Source: DASSUW01 sp963835525 (GTDB lineage Bacteria; Actinomycetota; Thermoleophilia; Solirubrobacterales; Solirubrobacteraceae). Taken from it: a stretch of DNA of 64,000 nucleotides. Shown here piece after piece: positions 27,301 to 35,576 of this stretch. The DNA is taken from the NCBI GenBank assembly GCA_963835525.1, contig CAWIFM010000008.1, positions 1,488,001-1,552,000 of the forward strand, in the 5' to 3' direction. Each line of letters opens with the position of its first letter. The first letter of the stretch is position 1. The translations under genes and the position numbers were made by a program. The notes beneath the pieces are model-generated. The model did no database searches and was not told the origin of the DNA. It worked only from the letters and a program-made list of their open reading frames with translations.

Positions 27301-30300
27301 TCACGCGAGCAGGGTCGACGAGGGGCCGTTCCGCGAGCGTTCCCCAGAGCGTTCCGCGCGGAAGCGGTCGAGGCTCCGCCGCGCGCGCACCGCGAGCGCC
27401 TGCGCGTCCTGGCGCTCGGCGACGGCGACGGCACGCTCGAGCTCGGCCTCGACCTCCGCGCCCGGGGCGTCGAGAGCGTCGAGGAACTCGCCGCGCAGCC
27501 GGCGGAACTCGGCCTCCCAGAGCAGTGCGCCCATGCCGAGCTCCAGGGCGTGGTCGGCGACGGCGAGGCCCTGCCGCGCGTCGCCCGCGAGCGCGCACGC
27601 CTCGATCAGCACGCGCGCGATCATCCCGGCCTCGCCGGGCGCGGCCGGCTCACCGGCGCGTGCCGCGTCCTGAAGGCGATGGACGCGCGCGATCCCCTCC
27701 TGCGCGTGGCCGTCGAGCACGTCGACGAGGCCGGCGAACAGCTCGGCGGGGATGCGGAGATGCCTAGCCTCGTGCGCGCCCGCCGCGGACCCGAGGGCCT
27801 CCGCCTGATCGCGCAGCTGCTGCTCGTCGCGCTGGTCGACGGCGAGCATCGCCGACCACACGCCGGCGACCGCGCGGCTGTAGGGATGGCCGCTCGCGTC
27901 GGCGAGCGCGAGCGTTCTCTCACGCGTGCGCGCGGCGTCGCCGGCCCGCCCGAGCAGCCAGAGCGTGTGCGCCAGGCGCATCAGGCAGACGGTCTCCGGG
28001 TCCTGCCCGTAGCGAAGGAGGTGGTCGGCCTTGTGCTCGGAGGTGTAGCGCGCGACCGCGGCCTCGAAGTGCGCGCGCGCGTCGTGGAGCTGTCCCTGCC
28101 AGTAGGCCGCCACTCCGAGGACGTAGGCGCCCTCGACCCAGAGGACGTCGTCGGCGTCGCGCTCGCCGCGGGCGAACAGCTGCTCGCCGAAGGTGCGCGC
28201 GGCGTCGAAGTCGCCCCGGGTGAGGCTCGCGAGTGCCAGCGACCGCACCAACGGCGCCTCCGGCTCGACGCCGAGCCGGCCGGCGAGGATGAGCGCGCGC
28301 TCGTGGACGTCTCTGACGCGTTCCGACTGATAGCCCTCGACGGCCACCAGCGGCGCCGGGAGCGCCGTGAGGATCGCCAGCTCCCGCGTGTCGCGCTCCA
28401 CGCCGGCGGGCGTGCTGCGGCTGAGCTCGAGCGCACGCTCGAGCGACCGCGCCGCATCCCCGTGCGCGTGCAGCCGCTGCGCGGCATCCGCCGCCCGCAG
28501 ATACCACGTCGCCGCCTCGCGCACCGCCTCCGCCGCGTCGTAGTGGGCAGCGAGGCGCCCGCTCGCGGCGTCGAGGTCCGGCGCGTACGTGCGTTCCAGG
28601 GCCTGCGCAACGCGCAGGTGGTGATGGCGCCTCTGGGCCGGGCTCAGCGCCAGATAGGCGGCCTCGCGGATCTTGCCGTGGCTGAAGTCGTAGTCGTTCG
28701 GTCCCTGAGCGCGCACGAGGCCACGCCGCCACAGCTCGTCGAGGCCGCGGACGAAGGCCTGCTCGTCGGCCTCGCTCGCGTCGGCCAGCACCTGCGCGGT
28801 GAACTCCCGTCCGATCGTCGCGGCGACGCCGACCAGCTCGCCTGCCGGCTCCGACAGCTTCGTCAGCCGCGCGGCGATGACGGCCTGGCCCTTCGAGCCC
28901 GCGGCCGCGGTCAGCGGCATTGCGCCCTCTGGCCCGGCGCGCAGTGCCTCGACCACGAACAGCGGGTTGCCCTCGCTGTCGTCGTAGAGCCGTTGCACCT
29001 CGGCCGCGACGAGCGGCTGCGCAGCCAGTCGCTCGGCGAGCACGCCCGTCTCCTGGCGGCTGAGCCGCCCGACCGCGATCTCCGAGCAGCGCTCGAGCGC
29101 CTGTAGTCCCGCGACCAGATCGCTCACGGGGTGGCCGGCGTCGATCTCCTCGCGTCGCGCTGTCGCTGCCACGAGCAGGCGCGCCCCGGCCTCGGCACGC
29201 ACGAGGTAGTGGAGGAACTGGAGCGTTTGCACGTCGCACCACTGCAGGTCGTCGGCGATGAGCAGCAGTGGCAGACCCGGAGCGAGCAGCGCCCGCGCGA
29301 CCGCGTCGAAGAGCCGCTGGCGCTGCTCGCTCTCGGGCAGCGGCTCGGGGCGGGGCAGATCCGGGAGCTCCGCGACGAGCTCCGGCAACAGCCGGGCGAG
29401 CTCGGTCAGGTGTGCGTGCTCGAGGCGGCGCAGCCGTGCCGCGATCGCCTCCGAGCGCAGCCAGGCGATCACGGGTCCGTACGCGACGGCGCCCTCCGCC
29501 GAGTACGACCTCGCCTCGGCCGTCAGCGCGCCGCCGTGGGCGCACCACGACCGCATCTCCTCGACCAGCCGGCTCTTGCCGATCCCGGGCTCGCCCGTCA
29601 CGAGCACGAGCTGCGCGTCACCGCGCTCGCAGGCGCGCCAGAGCTCGCTCAGCCGCGCCCGCTCGGGCACCCGCCCGACGAACGGCGGTCCGGGCGGTGA
29701 CGGGGAGCCGGGCGCGACCGGCAACAGCGCCTCGTACGCCTCGCGCGTGGCCGCTGAGGGTCCGATGCCGAGGTCGCGCTGCAGCGTCGCAGTGCACACG
29801 TGGTAGGCGCGCAGCGCCCGCGCACGGTCACCGCGCGCGTCGTGGGCGCGCATCAGCAACCGGTAGGTCGCTTCGCGCAGCGGGTCGTGCCGGACGAGGC
29901 GCTCCGCCGAGCGGACCGATGCGGCCCAGTCGCCGCGCTCCTCCGCCTCGCGGGCGAGTCGCTCGAGCGCGTCCAGGTGGAGATCGCGCAGCCGCTCGCG
30001 CTCCTCGAGCAGCCAGTCGTCGTAGCTGCCCTCGAGCAGATCGCCCGAGTACATCCCGACCGCATCGTCCAGCCGGCCGTCCGCGAGCGCCTGCTCGAAG
30101 ACGGCAACGTCCAGCCACAGGGGTGCGTCGGGACGCCACTGAAGCGTACGTGGCCCGACGTCGATCAATCGGTCGGCATCCGGCACCGCTCGCCGCAGGT
30201 TGTGCAGGACATGGCGGAGGTTCGTCCGCGCCTGAGGCTCGCTGGAGTCGGGCCAAAGAAGGAAGGCAAGCCGCTGGCGTGGCTGCGCGGCGTCGCGGTG

Positions 30301-30423
30301 CAGCAGCAGGTACGCGAGCAGCGACTCGGCGCGGCCGGAGTCGAGGGGCGGCATCTGCGCTTCGCCCAGGCGAATGTCCAGGCCGCCGAGCAGCCGTACG
30401 CGGAGCGTCGGCGCAGCGTGCAT
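27301..30423 (-). CDS. AfsR/SARP-type regulator: BTAD domain plus ATPase (second)
   Basis: I take ATG 30423 (MHAAPTLRVRLLGGLDI), because the frame upstream runs through the tRNA repeat. 1040 residues: winged helix and BTAD domain (about 1-240; LLWPDSSEPQARTNLRHVL), AAA-type ATPase with P-loop GEPGIGKSRL (about 275) and Walker B LLLIADDLQWCD (about 385), then a TPR-rich C-terminus. It shares architecture but not close sequence with the regulator at 21334-24729. It is the first gene of an apparent operon with the FAD oxidase and methyltransferase, so a cluster-situated activator is a reasonable inference. Confidence 0.85.
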   Translation of the reverse strand: MHAAPTLRVRLLGGLDIRLGEAQMPPLDSGRAESLLAYLLLHRDAAQPRQRLAFLLWPDSSEPQARTNLRHVLHNLRRAVPDADRLIDVGPRTLQWRPDAPLWLDVAVFEQALADGRLDDAVGMYSGDLLEGSYDDWLLEERERLRDLHLDALERLAREAEERGDWAASVRSAERLVRHDPLREATYRLLMRAHDARGDRARALRAYHVCTATLQRDLGIGPSAATREAYEALLPVAPGSPSPPGPPFVGRVPERARLSELWRACERGDAQLVLVTGEPGIGKSRLVEEMRSWCAHGGALTAEARSYSAEGAVAYGPVIAWLRSEAIAARLRRLEHAHLTELARLLPELVAELPDLPRPEPLPESEQRQRLFDAVARALLAPGLPLLLIADDLQWCDVQTLQFLHYLVRAEAGARLLVAATARREEIDAGHPVSDLVAGLQALERCSEIAVGRLSRQETGVLAERLAAQPLVAAEVQRLYDDSEGNPLFVVEALRAGPEGAMPLTAAAGSKGQAVIAARLTKLSEPAGELVGVAATIGREFTAQVLADASEADEQAFVRGLDELWRRGLVRAQGPNDYDFSHGKIREAAYLALSPAQRRHHHLRVAQALERTYAPDLDAASGRLAAHYDAAEAVREAATWYLRAADAAQRLHAHGDAARSLERALELSRSTPAGVERDTRELAILTALPAPLVAVEGYQSERVRDVHERALILAGRLGVEPEAPLVRSLALASLTRGDFDAARTFGEQLFARGERDADDVLWVEGAYVLGVAAYWQGQLHDARAHFEAAVARYTSEHKADHLLRYGQDPETVCLMRLAHTLWLLGRAGDAARTRERTLALADASGHPYSRAVAGVWSAMLAVDQRDEQQLRDQAEALGSAAGAHEARHLRIPAELFAGLVDVLDGHAQEGIARVHRLQDAARAGEPAAPGEAGMIARVLIEACALAGDARQGLAVADHALELGMGALLWEAEFRRLRGEFLDALDAPGAEVEAELERAVAVAERQDAQALAVRARRSLDRFRAERSGERSRNGPSSTLLA

Positions 30424-30537
30424 CGTTGCGGAGCCTACGGGGCAGCCGCCGCGCCTCGCCGCGCTCGCCCGACACATTGTTGCCACGCGCGTTGCCACGG
30501 GCCTGACGCACTGGCCAGGGAGTTGCCGTTCACAACG

Positions 30538-30735
30538 CGAAAAGCCCCGCTGAGCAGGGCCTTTCGATGCGCCGAAGAGGACTCGAACCTCCACCCGGTT
30601 ATCCCGGACCAGGCCCTCAACCTGGTAACCCGGGTGTCATATGCGTCCGCATCGTGCCAGACCGTCCGTATCGTCCCGAAACGCGGACGCTACGGACGCA
30701 TCGGACGATCTGGATGTTGCCACGGATGTTGCCAC
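30538..30735 (-). repeat. tRNA-Leu(GAG) 3'-half remnant with terminator and tail, copy 4
   Basis: The tRNA part is 30568-30625, the terminator-like hairpin 30538-30566, and the tail runs to GATGTTGCCACGAG near 30735. The tail differs from copies 2 and 3 at several bases (ATATGCGTCCGCATCGTGCC), so this copy has a different history. Copies 1 and 4 share the same hairpin sequence type (AGCAGGGC or GGCAGGGC), while 2 and 3 share CATGCGGGGC. Confidence 0.85.
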
Positions 30736-30794
30736 GAGTCGCTGCAGCGGACGCTCGTCCGGAATGCCAGCCACGAGGGCCTGATCCGACGGCG

Positions 30795-31700
30795 TCATCG
30801 TCCGGCGTGGCTACCGGCCTCATCTCGCGTTGCGTCGAGCGCGTCTCGTGCGGCGTCGGCGAAGCTTGTGAGGGGGAACGGGAGCAGGTTTCGAATGCGG
30901 TCGTCGCGTGCGATCGTTGGGTTGCGAAGTCCCTCGACGAGCGGGCGTGCGACGCTCGCTTCCACGGGCGTGACGAGGTGCAGCCAGTATGAGGAGAGTC
31001 GCGGGCTGAGTACCGGCACCTTGACGATCAGCGGCCGTTTCTTGCGCAGCTGCGCGATCTGCTGGATCATCTCTCCGTAGGTGATGATCTCCGGGCCGCC
31101 GACGTCGAAGCTCTGGCCCAGCGCCTCGGTGCGGCCCGCGACTCCCGTGAGGTAGCGGATCATGTCGGTGAGGGCGATCGGTTGGGTGGGGGTCGAGACC
31201 CATTGCGGTGCGACCATCATCGGGAGCCGGTCGACGAGGGCGACGATCGTCTCGAACGCGGCACTGCCGCGGCCGACTACGACGGCGGCTCGCAGCGTCG
31301 TCAGCGGAACGGTTGTGGACGAGAGGACGGCGCCGGTCTCGGTCCTGCTGCGCAGGTGGGGCGAGAGGTCGGCCGCGTCGTCGCCGAGCCCGCCGAGATA
31401 GACGATCTGGGTGACGCCCGCGCGCTCGGCCTCGGTTACGACGTTCTGGGCCACCCGCCGGTCGAGCTCGGAGAAGTTGCGCGCCCCGAGCGAGTGGACG
31501 AGGTGGTAGGCGACGTCGACCCCCTCGAGGGCGCCGCGCGTCGATTCGGCGTCGGTCAGGTCGGCGGCGACGGAGCGGACTCCGGGAAGCTCCGGTGCGG
31601 TCGCCCGTCGGGAGACCGCGACGACTTCGCCCTGCTGCGCGAGCGCCGGAACGAGGGCACGGCCGACGAATCCGGTGGCTCCGAGGACCGCGGCTTTCAC
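30795..31700 (-). CDS. NAD(P)-binding Rossmann protein (NmrA/atypical SDR-like)
   Basis: 301 residues from GTG 31700, which overlaps the stop of the upstream MerR-type gene (GTGA). The N-terminus holds the nucleotide-binding motif AVLGATGFVGRALV; the region VAADLTDAESTRGALEGVDV matches the NmrA/atypical-SDR layout, and YLGGLGDD follows. The C-terminal half (QSFDVGGPEIITYGEM) is like proteins annotated as nucleoside-diphosphate-sugar epimerase relatives. Tight coupling to a CarH-like regulator suggests light- or B12-dependent expression. Substrate unknown. Confidence 0.8.
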   Translation of the reverse strand: MKAAVLGATGFVGRALVPALAQQGEVVAVSRRATAPELPGVRSVAADLTDAESTRGALEGVDVAYHLVHSLGARNFSELDRRVAQNVVTEAERAGVTQIVYLGGLGDDAADLSPHLRSRTETGAVLSSTTVPLTTLRAAVVVGRGSAAFETIVALVDRLPMMVAPQWVSTPTQPIALTDMIRYLTGVAGRTEALGQSFDVGGPEIITYGEMIQQIAQLRKKRPLIVKVPVLSPRLSSYWLHLVTPVEASVARPLVEGLRNPTIARDDRIRNLLPFPLTSFADAARDALDATRDEAGSHAGR

Positions 31701-32587
31701 CGCGGCTCTCCGTCGCCCTGGACAAGCGTCGTGACTCGCGCCGCCTCGGCGACCGGGTCGCGGGACAGAGCCAGGGCGCCGCCGGCCTCCAGAGCGCCAT
31801 TCCCGGCGGCGGCGCCTGCGAGCGCGAGCCGGTGCCGGCCGGCGAGGGCCCGGAGCTGGGTCACGACCGGCGTCACGCGCTCGGTGCTGACGGCGGTGAG
31901 GACCACGAGGCTTGGTTCGAGCTGGCGGGCGACCTCCTCGATTGTCTCGATTGGCGTGTCGGTGCCGAGATAGACGATCCGCCAGCCGCGTGAGCGCAGC
32001 GCGAGCCCGAACGCGATCAGGCCGAGGTCGTGCTGCTCTCCTGGCAGGCACGCGAGCACCGCCGTCGGCCCGAGGCCGAGACCCCAGCCGCGCGCGAAGC
32101 CGAGCAGCCGTCCGCGCACGATGCTGGAGGCGAAGTGCTCCTGAGCGACCGAGGCCTCACCGCGCAACCAGCGCTCTCCGAGCTCGTGCAGATACGGCAG
32201 GACGACCTCGCTCAGCAGCGTGTCCACGGTCGCCACGGCGAGCAGCCGGTCGAGGATCGCCTGCGCCCGCGGCTCGTCGTACCGGTCGAGCGCGTCGGCG
32301 AGATCGTCACGCATCGCCTCGGGACGGAGCGCCACCAGGGCCGCTTCGTCGTCAAGGCCGGTCCTCGACGCGAGTGCCGCCGCTTCGGCGGCGGCCAGGC
32401 CGTCGGCGAGGTGCTGGCGCATGACACGCACGCGCTCGACGTCCGCGGGCGTGTAGAGGCGCAGGCCGCCGGCCGAGCGCACGGGGCGAAGCAGCCCGTA
32501 ACGGCGCTCCCACGCGCGTAGCAGTTCGGGACTCACCCCCGAGCGCTTGCTCAGCTCCCCGATCCGGAGCACTCCGTCGCTGTCCAT
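31697..32587 (-). CDS. MerR-family B12-dependent photoreceptor regulator, CarH/LitR-like
   Basis: ATG 32587 (MDSDGVLRIGELS) gives 296 residues; GTG/ATG at 32605 would add six. Residues about 8-75 are a MerR winged helix (IGELSKRSGVSPELLRAWERRYGLL). The middle is a four-helix B12-capping domain carrying the W-x9-EH signature of CarH/LitR (WLRGEASVAQEH). The C-terminus is a B12-binding Rossmann domain with EQHDLGLIAFGLALRSRG, whose His corresponds to the cobalt ligand, though the usual D of DxHxxG is E. Such proteins bind operators in the dark with adenosylcobalamin and release them in light. It is divergent from the DUF378 gene and coupled to the Rossmann gene downstream. Confidence 0.85.
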   Translation of the reverse strand: MDSDGVLRIGELSKRSGVSPELLRAWERRYGLLRPVRSAGGLRLYTPADVERVRVMRQHLADGLAAAEAAALASRTGLDDEAALVALRPEAMRDDLADALDRYDEPRAQAILDRLLAVATVDTLLSEVVLPYLHELGERWLRGEASVAQEHFASSIVRGRLLGFARGWGLGLGPTAVLACLPGEQHDLGLIAFGLALRSRGWRIVYLGTDTPIETIEEVARQLEPSLVVLTAVSTERVTPVVTQLRALAGRHRLALAGAAAGNGALEAGGALALSRDPVAEAARVTTLVQGDGEPR

Positions 32588-32595
32588 GCCGACAC

Positions 32596-32654
32596 TGTAC
32601 AGCATTTGGACAAGAGCTTGACAAAGACGGGAAAGGCGGCTACGGTCCTGTACA
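32596..32654 (+). promoter_or_regulatory. Divergent promoter with duplicated TGTACA boxes (candidate CarH operator)
   Basis: TTGACA at 32618-32623 and TACGGT at 32641-32646, 17 bases apart, make a good promoter toward the DUF378 gene. TGTACA palindromes at 32596-32601 and 32649-32654 flank it, and TTGGACA/ATGGACA repeats lie beside them. This is the only place in the divergent gap where a MerR-type repressor would bind. The assignment to the CarH-like protein is inference. Confidence 0.55.
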
Positions 32655-32683
32655 TGGACAACACCCGAACAAGAGGTGGACAG

Positions 32684-32926
32684 ATGAAGGGATTGAATGC
32701 AGTCGCCGGTGCCCTGCTCGTCGTCGGCGGGCTCAACTGGGGCCTGGTCGCGCTCGCCGAGTTCGACCTCGTCGCCTGGATCTTCGGCGAAGAGTTCGGC
32801 GCCACGAACGCGGCCAGCAGGATCGTCTACGGCCTCGTGGGGCTCGCCGCGGTCTATGCCATCACCGCGCTGCTCGCGCAGCGCCGGACCGCGGACGCGC
32901 GCCGGCCCGCCGCCGCTCAGCGCTAG
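32684..32926 (+). CDS. DUF378 small membrane protein
   Basis: ATG 32684 (MKGLNAVAGALLVVGG) follows AGAGGTGG with good spacing; an in-frame ATG at 32654 overlaps the promoter boxes and is less likely. 80 residues with two membrane helices: VAGALLVVGGLNWGLVAL, carrying the family's GGLNWGLVAL motif, and IVYGLVGLAAVYAITALL. DUF378 proteins are small inner-membrane proteins of unknown function. It is the first gene under the divergent promoter, followed 34 bases later by the fasciclin gene. Confidence 0.85.
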   Translation: MKGLNAVAGALLVVGGLNWGLVALAEFDLVAWIFGEEFGATNAASRIVYGLVGLAAVYAITALLAQRRTADARRPAAAQR

Positions 32927-32960
32927 ATCAACAACAACAACCAGCCAGGAGTCCTAAGAC

Positions 32961-33479
32961 ATGAAGAAGATCCGCAGCATCTCCACCCTGACTGCCATGG
33001 CGGCCGTGTCCGCCGTGGCGGTCGCCGGGCCCGCAAGCGCCGGCCCGCAGGAGAGCGCCGCCTCGGCGGGCGCGAAGAAGGACATCGTCGAGACCGCAGT
33101 CGACGCCGGGCAGTTCAACACCCTCGCCTCGCTGCTCAAGAAGGCCGGTCTGGTCAAGACCCTCAAGGGCAAGGGCCCCTACACCGTGTTCGCGCCGACC
33201 GACGCGGCCTTCGCCAAGGTCCCCAAGGCGACCCTCGATGCGCTCGGCCAGGACAAGGCGAAGCTCCGCTCGGTCCTGCTCTACCACGTCGCCGGGCGCA
33301 AGCTGACCGCCGCCAAGATCGTCAAGCGCCGCTCGATCAAGACGCTCAACGGCCAGCGCGTCCGCATCCGCGTCCGCGGCGAGACCGTGCGCGTCGGCGG
33401 CGCCCGCGTCACCACAGCCGACGTCCGCGCCTCAAACGGCATCATCCACGTCATCAACAAGGTCCTGATCCCTCGCTAG
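32961..33479 (+). CDS. Secreted fasciclin (FAS1) domain protein
   Basis: 172 residues from ATG 32961 with AGGAG upstream. The signal peptide (STLTAMAAVSAVAVAGPASA) ends in AxA. One FAS1 domain follows: DIVETAVDAGQFNTLASLLK, the H1 box YTVFAPTDAAFAKVP, LLYHV, and the H2-like end NGIIHVINKVLIP. Such domains mediate surface adhesion. It is probably co-transcribed with the DUF378 gene and therefore possibly under the CarH-like regulator. A 12-bp perfect hairpin follows at 33492. Confidence 0.9.
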   Translation: MKKIRSISTLTAMAAVSAVAVAGPASAGPQESAASAGAKKDIVETAVDAGQFNTLASLLKKAGLVKTLKGKGPYTVFAPTDAAFAKVPKATLDALGQDKAKLRSVLLYHVAGRKLTAAKIVKRRSIKTLNGQRVRIRVRGETVRVGGARVTTADVRASNGIIHVINKVLIPR

Positions 33480-33491
33480 ACCTCCCCAGTA

Positions 33492-33518
33492 GCCCGGCGC
33501 GGCGCCGCCGCGCCGGGC
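33492..33518 (+). terminator. GC-rich hairpin after fasciclin gene
   Basis: A 12-bp perfect stem (GCCCGGCGCGGC with its complement) and a 3-base loop lie 12 bases after the stop codon. There is no T-tract, so it may act as a weak terminator or mRNA-stabilising hairpin for the DUF378-fasciclin transcript. Confidence 0.6.
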
Positions 33519-33588
33519 ACGCGAGGGGAGACGTCCGCCGGGACGGCGGACGGTCAAGAGTCGTGGACCGTGAACGACACCCGACGCG

Positions 33589-33645
33589 CATGGTGTTCCG
33601 GGATTGTCGTCCCGGCGGTCGCGGGTTCGAATCCCGGACCCCTAG
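33589..33645 (+). other. tRNA 3'-half-like sequence
   Basis: GGTCGCGGGTTCGAATCCCGG (T-arm like, 33618-33637, with GGTTCGAATCC) is preceded by CCGGGATTGTCGTCCCGG, an anticodon-arm-like hairpin containing GTC, and followed by acceptor-like ACCCC. No matching 5' acceptor or D-arm precedes it, and the anticodon loop is 8 rather than 7 bases, so it is not an intact tRNA. It abuts the stop of the GMC gene. A degenerate tRNA remnant is the best reading, with low confidence. Confidence 0.35.
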
Positions 33646-35304
33646 ATCGCGACGCGTTCGATGGCTGCTCGCGTCGACGCCGTGGGGTACTCCCGGATGA
33701 GGTCCGACAGCCGCTCGGCGGCGGCGATGGTCGGGAGATTCGTATTCGCGCGTGGGACCTCGGGGAAAACCGACGCGTCGGCCACCCACAGGCCGTCGAC
33801 TCCGAGCACGCGGCCGGATGGGTCTACCACCGTCTGCGGGTCGTCCGGGTGGCCCATGCGGCAGGTGCCGCAGATGTGCCCGGTGTCGCCGACGGTCGTC
33901 ATCAGCCAGGCGTCGATCCCCGCGTCGTCGGACAGCGTTTCGAGGCCGGTGCCGGTCGGCGTCGATGGCGATGTGCTCGAAGTCGGCATCGAACGCTCCT
34001 GTGGCGATCAGCTCGAGGCATCGCTTGACGCCGTCGCGCAGCCGTCGCAGGTCGCCGACGTGGTCGAGGAGCCGCTGCTCGATGCGAGGCGCGACGTCCG
34101 CGTCGGGCGACGCCAGGCCGAGCCACCCGCGCGAGCGCTGCTGGTTGGCCCACACGCACAGGAGTCCCGGGCCGCCGGCGGCCCCGCCGCCGCCCGCGCC
34201 GCCCCAGGTTCCGCTCTGGCCGTCCATGACGAGGTGCGACGCGACCTCATCCGGCAGCGCCGGCGTCTGATTGACCGACGCGATCATCATGTCGTTCACT
34301 CCCGCGCCCTCCAGCTCGGAGGAGTAGCGGACCAGGCAGTTGGCCTGCCGCGCGTCGAGGCCAGGACGCGCGTCTTGGCGCGGGAAGAGCCAGAACAGCG
34401 CGAGCGGATGCTCCTGCATCCCGTGCCCGACGGGCAGCCGCGCGATCGGCCCGGAGGGGCCGATGCCCGAGCGCAGGAGGATCGCCGGCGAGTGGATCGC
34501 GCCGGCGCACAGCACGATGCCCTGCGCGCGCACATCGATCCAGTCGTTCCCTGCCCTGACTCGGACGCCGACCGCGCGACCCGCCTCGACGAGGACCCGC
34601 TCGACGGTGGCGTGGCCGAGGACGCGGAGGTTCGGCCGCCCGCGTGCAGGCTCCAAGTAGGCATCGTTGGTCGTGACGCGCGCGCCGTTGCGCGCGTTGA
34701 AGCCGAACGGCGAAACGCCCGTCGCCGTGGGCGCATTGTGGTCTTCAGACCACGGATAACCGAGTCCGAGTGCGGCGTCGGCAAGCGCGTTGTCGGCCGG
34801 CCCCCATGCCTCACGCGGCAGGCGCTGCACCGGGATCGGCCCGTCCGCCCCGTGATAGGGCCGGTCGCCGAAGTCGGCGTCGCTCTCCAGGCGCCGCAGG
34901 TAGGGCAGCATGTCTTTGTACGACCAGCCCGGGCATCCGGACGCAGCCCAGCCGTCGTAGTCCTCCGGTACTGCTCGGATGGCCATCATCCCGTTGACAG
35001 TGGAACCGCCGCCGAGGCCGCGTCCGCGCACGTGGTGACGCGGCTCCTGAGCCCGGGTACGCCGGGACTCGAGCCCTTGCCACTGGAACGCGGCGCACGC
35101 CGACTCGTCCAGCGCGCGCCATCCGTTGAGGCTCCTCAGCTGCGGCGGCGCCTCGCGCGCACGCCAGTCTGGCCCGGCCTCGAGAAGCACAACGTCGTGA
35201 GCGGCATCCTCGCTCAGGCGCGCGGCGAGCACGCACCCTGCGCTGCCGCCGCCGACGACGACCCAGCGGGCCTCGATGGTCGATCGCACCTCGTCGCTCA
35301 CCAC
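33642..35304 (-). CDS. GMC-family FAD oxidoreductase (MftG-like), one single-base shift
   Basis: Removing one base near 33958 (in GACCGGCACCGG) restores 553 residues. The N-terminus carries the dinucleotide motif VVVGGGSAGCVLAARL, then RGRGLGGGSTVNGMMAIRA, GIVLCAGAIHSPAILLRSG (GMC signature 2) and, after the shift, GHICGTCRMGHPDD and NTNLPTIAAAERLSD near the C-terminus. These ends resemble GMC oxidoreductases associated with mycofactocin (MftG), which reoxidise the cofactor, but no mft genes are in view, so a substrate alcohol oxidase is equally possible. The start GTG 35304 lies six bases inside the end of a 42-codon ORF behind an operator-bearing promoter. Confidence 0.8.
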
Positions 35305-35426
35305 AGCGACCGCGCGCCAGCCGGGTCTGGAGGCTGGGCGGGGACTTCGCGCACCACAGGAAGGGTGTAGACGTGCTCGCGGATGGGACGAGTCCTCTGG
35401 TCTGCCGCGTTGTCCTTGATGATCAT
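35298..35426 (-). CDS. Small protein, 42 aa, leader of the GMC oxidoreductase transcript
   Basis: ATG 35426 follows GAGGAG with ideal spacing. The frame encodes MIIKDNAADQRTRPIREHVY and then a Pro-rich tail ending RSLW; its TGA (35298-35300) overlaps the GMC start region. A near-consensus promoter and the recurrent 15-bp operator lie directly upstream. No family is recognised. Translation is strongly suggested by the ribosome site and coupling; the role could be a leader or a small partner of the oxidoreductase. Confidence 0.55.
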   Translation of the reverse strand: MIIKDNAADQRTRPIREHVYTLPVVREVPAQPPDPAGARSLW

Positions 35427-35452
35427 TGGGTCTCCTCGTGCCGGTAAACTGA

Positions 35453-35492
35453 ACTGAAGTCAGATCATATTTGCCGAACCGGCGTCTGTCAA
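35453..35492 (-). promoter_or_regulatory. Promoter with 15-bp operator ahead of the 42-aa ORF and GMC gene
   Basis: On the minus strand, TTGACA (35492-35487) and TATGAT (35469-35464) are separated by 17 bases. The operator ACTGAAGTCAGATCA (35453-35467 on the + strand) overlaps the -10 box and contains the palindrome CTGA-AG-TCAG. The overlap suggests repression. Confidence 0.7.
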
Positions 35493-35576
35493 GGTGCTGA
35501 GTCCATCGCGGCAGGACTCGCCAAGAGCGGGTCGCGCTCGTCGCGCGGATCGTCCGGCTCTGAAAGAGTGCCGACG

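Noticed and set aside
33454..33641. C-terminal extension of the GMC reading frame
   Set aside because: It is the frame after the single-base shift; the conserved C-terminus is in the other frame, ending at 33642.
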